From: Nitrospira sp.
GTDB lineage: Bacteria; Nitrospirota; Nitrospiria; Nitrospirales; Nitrospiraceae
Assembly: GCA_029194535.1 (NCBI GenBank)
Contig: JARFXR010000002.1
Location: 496,001-560,000 of the forward strand
DNA length: 64,000 bases
Direction: 5' to 3'
Below, one piece after another: positions 26,830-33,695 of the stretch. The notes under the pieces were generated by a model. The model saw nothing but the letters and a program-made list of their open reading frames with translations, ran no database searches and was not told where the DNA came from. Each line of letters starts with the position of its first letter. Position 1 is the stretch's first letter. Position numbers and translations under genes: made by a program.

Positions 26830-26953
26830 CAGGCTGTTCAGAAAGGCCGTCCAGCAAGGCCGCAGCGAGCGAAGAGGGGAAGCGTACTCTCCACCGTACG
26901 TTGAGCCTCTGAGCGATGCGAGAACGCCGCTGGCGGACTTTGTCAACAGCCTG
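26830..26953. repeat. Long imperfect inverted repeat
   Basis: The left arm at 26830-26869 (begins CAGGCTGTTCAGAAAGGCCG) pairs with the right arm around 26928-26953 (ends GACTTTGTCAACAGCCTG), best matched over the outer 25 bases. A small inner palindrome CGTAC/GTACG lies at the centre (about 26883-26900). It is probably a dispersed palindromic element. The rest of the 26729-27178 gap shows no gene. Confidence 0.6.
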
Positions 26954-27178
26954 TTAGCTAGGATTCCATCGCGCACGATTCGGACGGTGGACGTATAGCG
27001 CCCACACCAGCGTTCACCGCGCCTTGCGCAGTGGATACAACAATGCTCTGTTCAGCAACCCATCTCGCAACATTCCGTCAGGCATGGCAAAGTCATGTGC
27101 TCAGGGATATCCGGCTCAATGAACAGGCACGCCATGGAAAGAGCGGCATTGTGCTGGAACATTCTCCTTTTTACCAGT

Positions 27179-29104
27179 CTATTTTTTGGGGAGAGGGAAC
27201 GGTGTCGGTGCCTGTGAGTTCGCGCCAACGGCGAAGCGTTTCCCATCGGGGAAATCAGCATTGGCTAGGCCGGCCACCGAGCCGCGATAGTTCCACTTGA
27301 GGGAGTTGCTGTAGGCATGGCGGTTGTATCCCGGAGGGTAGGGACCCTTCTGCCCACACAATCTACCGTCGTTGAAAAAGACCGGCCGGCGCAGGTTACT
27401 GCACGACGCCCACGATTCCGGTCCAGACCCCGGCCCCTCGCGGCCCAGCCAGATGAGGTTGTGATGGACTTTGAAATTGGCGCTGCCCTGATCGAGGTAG
27501 ATTCCCGCGCCCATGTTCCACGGCTCCAGTTCATCGTGGATGATGTTGTAGGAAATATCGCCGGGATTGGTGTACGTGCCGCCGGCGGCGCCGAACGTGT
27601 AGAACATACCACCATCGCGCCTGAGAAGGTTCGCGTTGTAAAGCTCGTTGTGGTGGATCCATATCTTTCTGAAGGGTGTCGGGACTGCGCGTCCTGTGGA
27701 ATTGAATTGCACGACATCACGTCCCAGGCCGATCGAAGACATTCCGGAGTTGTAAATGGTGTTAAAGCTGATCTCATGGCCGCCACGATCGGCGAGACCT
27801 GCTTCAACCGTACGGTCGACAGTGATCTCGATACAGCTGCTCCCTGGGGATAGCGCCCAGCCGCAATCGTGAATGACGTTGTTGGTAATCAGATGGCCCC
27901 GTCCAGTGACAACGAGGCCGCTTCTGGCGCTGTCGGCGATCACCGAGTTCTTCACGGTATTATGGTGACCGCCGAGGAAGATGCCGGCCTCGCCACGTTG
28001 AGGGCTTAAGTCCGTGAGTGCATCGTCAACAACGTGATTGACCTGGCTGACGAATGAAAACTTGACGCCATCGACCTCGCAGTATGAAGAACCGTTCATT
28101 TTCAGCGAGGCGCCGATCACCTCCAGATTTCGGATGGTAATGTAGGACTTTCCCGCCAGATCGAAGGCGAGCTGCCGTGCCTTGGCCTCGGCGGTCATGG
28201 AACTCGGGTCTTGACCTTGCGGCGGCCAGAGATAGAGGCTTCCATTCTTGACAACCCATTCCCCCGGCGCGTCCAATGCCGCGAGCACGCCGGAGATCGA
28301 GCCACGTCCAATCTCTGGCAACCAGCCATCGGTGGTGTTGTACCACTTCTCTACCAGAGGGGTCACGAAGAGGACACCTGAAGCCGAATGAGTGATGTCG
28401 GCCGTCTGAGCATGGTAGCTTTGGTAGTGCATGCCGGAGTACAGCGCTCCACTCCAGAAGTCCTCAGCCTGGCCGTTCAAAAGCTCGCTCGTCACGCGGT
28501 CGGTCGTGCCGGTTGGGATCGAGAACGCTCCCAAGGGAGGCCAGAGCGGACCGACCGGGACGGAATAGGCAAGGCCGGGCGAGGGTTCATTGGGAAACCG
28601 AGCCTCGGGCCGCACGACGCCACCGACGAACACCTGATCCTTCCCTCGGCCCATGCTCCAGGACATGGACGCTTTATAAATGCTTCCTTGATAGGGAGTG
28701 AAGCCGGAGACGATCTCGGTTCCCATGATGACGGCATGCTCGTTGGGATACACATCGAAGGTTATCGGCGCGCCCGCCGCTCCGGAGTTGGCCGGCGTGA
28801 CGGTTTCGCGGTAGACCCCTCCACGAATGAGACCTGTGTCCCCCGCGCGCATCACATTCGCTGCCTTTTGGATTGTGCGAAAGGGCTGAGCCAGCGTACC
28901 GCTGTTGGAATCGTCCCCGGTCGTGGAGACATAATACGTAGCGCTTTCAGCCGAAGGCGCAGTGGCCGACTTGAGAGTCGCGGCCAAGCACAGAAGCACG
29001 ATCAGGCACCCAAGCGCTATTCCTGAGTTTCTCCGAAGAAAATGGAACAACGCCCGGAGGTAACCCTTCCGAATCACGGTGTTCAGATACCTACCTATGA
29101 TCAT
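27179..29104 (-). CDS. Right-handed parallel beta-helix protein (DUF1565-like)
   Basis: A 641-residue exported or membrane-anchored protein. A hydrophobic segment at about 28-48 (GIALGCLIVLLCLAATL) acts as signal or anchor. ATYYVSTTGDDSNSGTLAQPFRTIQKA (about 55-80) is the DUF1565 signature. The following sequence has spaced beta-helix coils such as NTVKNSVIADSARSGLVVTGRGHLITNNVIHDC and GGHEISFNTIYNSG. Proteins of this fold are polysaccharide lyases, epimerases or surface adhesins; the catalytic residues cannot be assigned by eye. It lies beside the GT87-like gene on the same strand (450 bp apart), so a role in surface glycans is possible. Confidence 0.8.
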   Translation of the reverse strand: MIIGRYLNTVIRKGYLRALFHFLRRNSGIALGCLIVLLCLAATLKSATAPSAESATYYVSTTGDDSNSGTLAQPFRTIQKAANVMRAGDTGLIRGGVYRETVTPANSGAAGAPITFDVYPNEHAVIMGTEIVSGFTPYQGSIYKASMSWSMGRGKDQVFVGGVVRPEARFPNEPSPGLAYSVPVGPLWPPLGAFSIPTGTTDRVTSELLNGQAEDFWSGALYSGMHYQSYHAQTADITHSASGVLFVTPLVEKWYNTTDGWLPEIGRGSISGVLAALDAPGEWVVKNGSLYLWPPQGQDPSSMTAEAKARQLAFDLAGKSYITIRNLEVIGASLKMNGSSYCEVDGVKFSFVSQVNHVVDDALTDLSPQRGEAGIFLGGHHNTVKNSVIADSARSGLVVTGRGHLITNNVIHDCGWALSPGSSCIEITVDRTVEAGLADRGGHEISFNTIYNSGMSSIGLGRDVVQFNSTGRAVPTPFRKIWIHHNELYNANLLRRDGGMFYTFGAAGGTYTNPGDISYNIIHDELEPWNMGAGIYLDQGSANFKVHHNLIWLGREGPGSGPESWASCSNLRRPVFFNDGRLCGQKGPYPPGYNRHAYSNSLKWNYRGSVAGLANADFPDGKRFAVGANSQAPTPFPLPKK

Positions 29105-29600
29105 TTCTGCATATCACTCACGTGTGTCCCATACCGAGCCGATGCGGCAACCCCCTCAACCTGCAGGCTACAGTGATCCTCATCCCCTACAGTCCTCTTA
29201 GCGCCTGACCCATCCGCGTCGGGCCGCTCGGGGATCGCACGAGCAAATCAGGCACTCGCGGCTGCGTGAGAATTTACGGAACTAGACCCACTGCTGTCAA
29301 AGACGGGAGGCAACCCGTGTCCTCTCGCCGCCCACGCATTGACATACCGGGTGGCCCATTCTCCGTGAATCGAGATTTCCTGGAGGCGGAGATGCTGTCC
29401 AAAACACCTGAGGAACTGCCAAAGAAGACGCCGTTGGCGCAAAGGACGTAATTTCTGGTCCAGATCGATCCTCTTGTGGAGCCTCCAGAAGTGTCAGGTA
29501 TTCTGGTCAGATGCTGTCCCAGATCCACTTCCCGGAACAGTTACCTTGGACAAACGCGGGTCACCCCCATGTTCGACTCCACGGGTGCAAAGCTGCGACT
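29105..29600. other. Intergenic stretch without a supported gene
   Basis: About 500 bases with short open frames on both strands but no recognisable protein motif or clear ribosome-binding site. It contains the upstream region of the leftward beta-helix gene. No toxin partner for the broken higA that follows can be recognised here. Confidence 0.4.
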
Positions 29601-29637
29601 GTAAGAGTCATCAGCTTGGCCGTGGTTGTTATTACGG
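29601..29637 (+). repeat. Dispersed direct repeat, copy 2
   Basis: This matches 25036-25071 (core GAGTCATCAGCTTGGCCGTG) with four substitutions and one extra T. It overlaps the beginning of the broken higA reading frame. Confidence 0.55.
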
Positions 29638-29982
29638 ATTAAAACAGCGCGAGATCACAACCGAGCCTTGCGACGCATCGAGCAACTCCCGAATGCACAG
29701 CTCGGAAACAAAGCTGGAGACAAGCTGGACGTCTTGACGACCCTGGTCGAAGCTTATGAAGCGAAACACTATGCCATCTGCCCATCCGACCCCATCAGGG
29801 CCATCAAGTTTCGGATGGATCAACTCGGCATGCCGCGCAAAGATTTGGAAGCCTTGCTCGGCTAGCGCGGACGTGTTTCAGAAATCCTGACCAAGAAGCG
29901 TAACTTGTCTCTAGCAATGATCCGTCGGTTGCACCGGAAACTGCGCATTCCGCTGGCAAGCCTCATCGGCACAGCCGCCTGA
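29626..29982 (+). pseudogene. HigA-type antitoxin interrupted by an in-frame stop
   Basis: The frame from about 29626 encodes a HigA-like antitoxin: KLDVLTTLVEAYEAKHYAI, then PIRAIKFRMDQLGMPRKDLEALLG. It meets TAG at 29863-29865. After this stop the same frame continues without gap as RGRVSEILTKKRNLSLAMIR and ends at TGA 29980-29982 (IPLASLIGTAA). In intact homologues the stop position is normally an ordinary residue (often Ser, one base from TAG). So a single substitution has cut a roughly 118-residue antitoxin after residue 79. The DNA-binding helix-turn-helix is split. No cognate higB is recognised next to it. Suppression of the amber codon would restore the protein. Confidence 0.8.
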
Positions 29983-29995
29983 TATAAAGCGTCAA

Positions 29996-30020
29996 AGGAA
30001 CCGGGGCCGACCCCTTAAAT
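29996..30020 (+). repeat. Direct repeat flanking higBA, left copy
   Basis: This 25-bp segment (ending CCGACCCCTTAAAT) matches 30965-30989 at 22 of 25 positions, in the same orientation. The pair encloses exactly the higBA cassette. GACCCC/GGGGC symmetry inside suggests a small hairpin. Confidence 0.65.
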
Positions 30021-30043
30021 CTTCTCCCACTTTTCGCGGTCAC

Positions 30044-30550
30044 CTACGCCAGCCTGGCGTTCCTCTGAGTCGCTCTACTTTTTCTTCCAGTGCGAGGACG
30101 ACCCCTTTCTTGCGACCGACGGCCTGCGCGGATGGAAGCCGGCAAAAACACTGCTGGTGACACCCCGAATCTCGCAGCAAGTCTGGCTATTTGTCGGACA
30201 TTCAAGTCACGCTTGCCTGAGAGGACTTCCGAGACGACGCCCTGACTGCCGATTTCTGGAAGATTCGACTGCGACAAGCCATGCTCGTCCATGAGGGTGC
30301 GGAGGACCGCAGGACCGGAGGTGTCCTGGACCAGTACATGGACCTCTTCGTAGGCTGCGATGGCAAGCGCCAGAGTTTCACCCAGATCGGCGAGAGGGTG
30401 TCGCTCTTGTTCGCCGATTTCGTCCACGATCTCGTCGAGAGCGGCGACCGCTCGATGATATTCCGTCTCTGTTCGCAATGGCCCGATGGGGATGTGCAGA
30501 CGGAGGCGGCGGTAGTCGGCATTCGCTTCACGGATATATTTGGCAAGCAT
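30044..30550 (-). CDS. higA: HigA-family antitoxin (XRE helix-turn-helix)
   Basis: A 168-residue antitoxin. Its N-terminal half (LGETLALAIAAYEEVHVLV) neutralises the toxin; its C-terminal half is a helix-turn-helix (LRTLMDEHGLSQSNLPEIG, VVSEVLSGKRDLNVRQIARL). It ends in an unusually basic Arg/Gly/Lys tail (RAGRRSQERGRPRTGRKSR), longer than typical. The ATG at 30550 follows GGAGG. It starts 3 bp after the toxin gene, in the toxin-first order typical of higBA. By family knowledge it represses its own promoter. The cassette is bracketed by 25-bp direct repeats. Confidence 0.88.
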   Translation of the reverse strand: MLAKYIREANADYRRLRLHIPIGPLRTETEYHRAVAALDEIVDEIGEQERHPLADLGETLALAIAAYEEVHVLVQDTSGPAVLRTLMDEHGLSQSNLPEIGSQGVVSEVLSGKRDLNVRQIARLAARFGVSPAVFLPASIRAGRRSQERGRPRTGRKSRATQRNARLA

Positions 30551-30553
30551 CGG

Positions 30554-30841
30554 TTAGCTCCTCCAGCGACCTCGATCATACTCTGCATGCGTCAGCACAT
30601 GCCGGATGTAGACTTTCTTCCGGTTATAGTGAATCGCTGCGATAAGCCGGAACTTGTTGCCGCCGACATTAAAAACGGTGAACAGATCAATCTGGTCCGC
30701 TGATGGAAACGTGGTCCGCAGGGCAGCGAAGGAAGCGTAGTCGGTCTTGCGGATAATCGCGTACCAATGTTGCAATGGCGCGCGGGCTTCCGGATGGATG
30801 CTCCAAAAGTCCACCAGTCGTCGACGCGTGATAATGTGCAC
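30554..30841 (-). CDS. higB: HigB-family mRNA interferase toxin
   Basis: A 95-residue RelE-superfamily toxin starting at GTG 30841 (MHIITRRRLVDFWSIHPEAR). It carries FNVGGNKFRLIAAIHYNRKKVYIRHVLTHAEYDRGRW, the conserved C-terminal block of HigB toxins (COG4680 type). HigB cleaves mRNA on the ribosome. It precedes higA in a two-gene operon, and the conserved block appears intact, so it is probably active. The promoter should lie in 30842-30960, before the right-hand direct repeat. Confidence 0.9.
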   Translation of the reverse strand: MHIITRRRLVDFWSIHPEARAPLQHWYAIIRKTDYASFAALRTTFPSADQIDLFTVFNVGGNKFRLIAAIHYNRKKVYIRHVLTHAEYDRGRWRS

Positions 30842-30964
30842 GAGGCCATGCTATCTCAATATGAGATCGCCGTCAAGGAAGTCTGGAGAGCACAGCATAT
30901 CGGATAGCGGGCTGTGGGCTGCGTGATGTGCGAGGAAGGCCGCAGGAATTCGACACCAAGCCAC

Positions 30965-30989
30965 AGGAACAGGGTCCGACCCCTTAAAG
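30965..30989 (+). repeat. Direct repeat flanking higBA, right copy
   Basis: This is the partner of 29996-30020 (22 of 25 identical, same orientation). It lies about 120 bp upstream of higB. The two copies are about 970 bp apart and enclose only higBA. Confidence 0.65.
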
Positions 30990-31096
30990 TTGCTTTTGTT
31001 CCGATCAATTGTTTCTCATCGCTGAGAGCCGACCTGTCCAAACAGGCTACAGGTTGATCCGATAAACGATTTCTGACTCTTTTCTCGCTTCGAGTA

Positions 31097-31477
31097 TTAG
31101 GGCGGACAAGTTTGGCCTAGTGCGCTTCCGGCTGTGATGAACATGAGAGACTTTGCTTTAGTGGGATGATCGTGAAGATACTTATCCGTCATTGTCTTAA
31201 GCTGATCTGAGGTGACGCTCTTGTTTCGAACGCACAAGGCCACATGACGTGTCATTGAACCGATTACATCTAAGGTACGCGCCCTTTCCGCAGAAAGAGT
31301 GCCACCTGAAAGTAGAGACGTTCCTAGGACTGTAAGCGTATCGAGATGGCCTGCAGCATATCCGCGCTTGAATTCTTCCGACTGCTGCATCCACCCATTG
31401 CCATCTAACTCTGCTTGAGCTCGCGACACCAGGAACAACACTGCCGTAAATACACCGAAGATCAATAACCGTTGCAT
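31097..31477 (-). CDS. Small exported protein, Rap1a/Tai-like at best
   Basis: A 126-residue protein with a signal peptide (LLIFGVFTAVLFLVSRAQA) and a clear GAGGAG ribosome-binding site. The mature part contains EEFKRGYAAGHLDTLTVLG and two cysteines (ALCVRNKSVT and the C-terminal GQTCPP) that could form a disulphide. The layout (YxxGyxxG..., then a terminal Cys) recalls the Rap1a/Tai family of periplasmic immunity or stress proteins, but the match by eye is weak. It stands alone between higBA and another orphan gene. Function is unknown. Confidence 0.6.
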   Translation of the reverse strand: MQRLLIFGVFTAVLFLVSRAQAELDGNGWMQQSEEFKRGYAAGHLDTLTVLGTSLLSGGTLSAERARTLDVIGSMTRHVALCVRNKSVTSDQLKTMTDKYLHDHPTKAKSLMFITAGSALGQTCPP

Positions 31478-31562
31478 GATCGTCTCCTCGTTCCTGATAG
31501 AACCATCTGGAGCAGATGATCTCTAGGAGTAGGCGGAAAAGCAAAGCCCTTTTCAGGCAGAT

Positions 31563-32012
31563 TCATCGCAGAGCACGTCTGAGTTTCTCAAAGTCCTGTA
31601 ACGCAATACGGAGCACGCGCATTATCTCCACATATTTTGCGTCGCCGATATTGATGTGGTGTAAGCGTCGCGTGACACCATCCTTAACAGTGATTCGACC
31701 GTAGTAATCTGTTTGAGTAACCGGCGAGCGCGATCCCTTAGTGAGCCGCCGATGCTTCACTGTGTTTGCAAGATTACCCACAACACCCATGTATTTGGAG
31801 TTGTTGATGCACGATTCGATCTCATGAGACTTTTCAGGATATTGCTCTTTCAGCCAATCTTTCTCATTCCACAGAAATATGAGAAAGCATTTGATCTGTC
31901 GATTGAGCTCTCGCTCGGACGTTCGGTAGTGAATCCAATTGGCAATGCGACTCCACAGCGCCAGAATTTCAAACCAGTTATCATTGGCGTTGGTTGAATC
32001 AACGATAGGCAT
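31563..32012 (-). CDS. Conserved-looking cytoplasmic protein of unknown function
   Basis: A 149-residue protein (start MPIVDSTNANDNWFEILALW) with GGAG before the ATG. It is rich in aromatic and charged residues, predicted mainly helical, and contains NLANTVKHRRLTKGSRSP around 80-97. The helical character and the conserved-looking NxVKHR segment recall HEPN-type proteins found in defence islands, but I cannot place it in a family. Its lower GC content and its position among toxin-antitoxin genes suggest acquired DNA. Confidence 0.5.
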   Translation of the reverse strand: MPIVDSTNANDNWFEILALWSRIANWIHYRTSERELNRQIKCFLIFLWNEKDWLKEQYPEKSHEIESCINNSKYMGVVGNLANTVKHRRLTKGSRSPVTQTDYYGRITVKDGVTRRLHHINIGDAKYVEIMRVLRIALQDFEKLRRALR

Positions 32013-32769
32013 ATCTCCACTTCCTTAACCAGTAGTCGCGCTTGACTTGCAATGTCGCAAGATACTCTCCAAGAACTCTTCTGGCAACTCTAGAAAGCCA
32101 ATAGGTATTCGCTGCTCAGCTCAGGATCGACAGGATGTTCAAACCGACTCCCCTAAGGCTGCAGCCTATAAGTAGCTCTCTCCAAGCTTGCTAGTTCCCC
32201 CTCCTACCTAAAGGTGCGCCGTGCTGGCCGCTGAGTCTGGCTATCGAACACTTCCATGCTTGCTGGCAGCGGGAGGCTGGTTGAAACTTCACTACGCGCG
32301 CTGGCTGAGGTAGTCCTCTGCAGGTGGCGTCGACCATCACTCGCCCGCAGCGGGGTCCCTACACCGGGCGGGGTAAGAGGGCGCACGGCGCGATGAATAA
32401 AGAGCGCACGCCTGTGCGCGCAGCCCGGATGGTGAGGCGGCCAAACCGAGCGATGATCTACGACAGGACCCGCTCCGAAACATAAGACGCATGCGGGGCT
32501 ATCCCCGCATGGCCTGCTGGTCTCCCCTTCCCCGCATGAACCGATCCCGTCCATCTCGCCCATAACCCATTAACTTCATTCGACTGTTCTTCACTTTTAT
32601 CTCGCTGACTGACCGGCACCTCCGTTGCTCAACCGGCTTGGCATCGACACGCATGCAACAGACGGCTGGAAAGGAGGTGATGCGACCTGAGTGAGAGCTC
32701 AATTGTGAGTTTTGAATGATGAGTTGTGAATTTGTCCATCTTATCCAAATGACAAGGGAGGGTTGAGCC
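32013..32769. other. 757-bp stretch without a supported gene
   Basis: The stretch includes a perfect 8-bp hairpin ATGCGGGG-ctat-CCCCGCAT (32491-32510) without a T-run, and GC-rich, repeat-like sequence at 32200-32460. Open frames here lack recognisable motifs. The promoter of the rightward OmpA-type gene must lie near 32650-32755. Confidence 0.4.
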
Positions 32770-33603
32770 ATGCAGAAAAGTCCGTCACCAGTCACATCCG
32801 GCCCCATCGCGCCGGCCATTTCCGGACCTAAAAAGGATCACGAGGTACTCCTCTTCTCGGGGCTCATCGTGAGCCTGGCTGTCATCATCGGCGGGTTCTG
32901 GTACTACAGTTCGATCGAACAGACGACCGCCACCGTTCCCGATCGCTTGACCGAAACCGAGGTCAGCGAGGCGTTGAAGAATACGACGCAACCGGCGGCC
33001 ATGCCTGTCTCGCTTCCTGTGACCCAGACTCAGGGATCTCTACAGACACCCTCCGTCCCGGACATCATCCACCGAGACCTCTTCTTCGAGGTGGGCCGTA
33101 AGGGATTGACCGACGAAGCCAGGTCGATCATCCAGCAACAGGCGGTCCTGCTCAAGAACGACGGCGACCTCGGCGTCCTCGTGCAGGGCTACACCGACCG
33201 GCAGGGATCGGCCGGCTACAACCTGGCGCTCGGCATGAAGCGGGCCGAATCGGTGAAAACTGAATTGATGAGCGCCGGCGTAGCGGAGCATCAAATCAAG
33301 ACGGTGAGCCTGGGCAAAGAAGGCGTGCTCTGCATCGACAACAGCGATGTCTGCCGGCAGATGAACCGCCGCGTCCATCTGGAGATCCGGACGATCGGAC
33401 AGGAACATATGGTCCCGCCGATCGTCACGACCACGCCCGACTCCACCGAGGCGACGCAAGCGTCGGCAGATCAGAACCAATCATCCGACGAGCAAGGGTC
33501 CCTGGGCGAGATGCTCATTCCTTCCGTCGACGCCGCACAACCGGCCGATCCAAACACCACGTCCATCGAATCGGCTTCCGGCGAACCGGCTTCGGGAAGC
33601 TGA
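32770..33603 (+). CDS. OmpA-family membrane-anchored protein
   Basis: A 277-residue protein with one membrane segment (VLLFSGLIVSLAVIIGGFWYY, about 26-48), a Thr/Pro-rich linker, and an OmpA-like peptidoglycan-binding domain at about 115-215. The domain has RDLFFEVGRKGLTDEARSII, VLVQGYTDRQGSAGYNLALG and NRRVHLEI; the Asp and Arg that bind diaminopimelate are in place. The C-terminal tail is acidic and Ser-rich. GGAGG precedes the ATG at 32770. It should tether the inner membrane to the cell wall. It is followed by the VIT/VWA and sortase genes on the same strand, separated from the first by a perfect hairpin. Confidence 0.87.
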   Translation: MQKSPSPVTSGPIAPAISGPKKDHEVLLFSGLIVSLAVIIGGFWYYSSIEQTTATVPDRLTETEVSEALKNTTQPAAMPVSLPVTQTQGSLQTPSVPDIIHRDLFFEVGRKGLTDEARSIIQQQAVLLKNDGDLGVLVQGYTDRQGSAGYNLALGMKRAESVKTELMSAGVAEHQIKTVSLGKEGVLCIDNSDVCRQMNRRVHLEIRTIGQEHMVPPIVTTTPDSTEATQASADQNQSSDEQGSLGEMLIPSVDAAQPADPNTTSIESASGEPASGS

Positions 33604-33621
33604 CGACTCTGCCGGATGCCG

Positions 33622-33653
33622 TTCCTGCATGAGGCCTGCGCCTCATGCAGGAA
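33622..33653. repeat. Perfect 14-bp hairpin
   Basis: TTCCTGCATGAGGC (33622-33635) and its exact complement (33640-33653) enclose the loop CTGC. No T-run follows. It could act as a partial terminator, an mRNA stabiliser or a protein site between the OmpA-type and VIT/VWA genes. Confidence 0.75.
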
Positions 33654-33695
33654 CACCTGCACTGCGCTGTTCACATCCGAAGACACGAGGACCGC

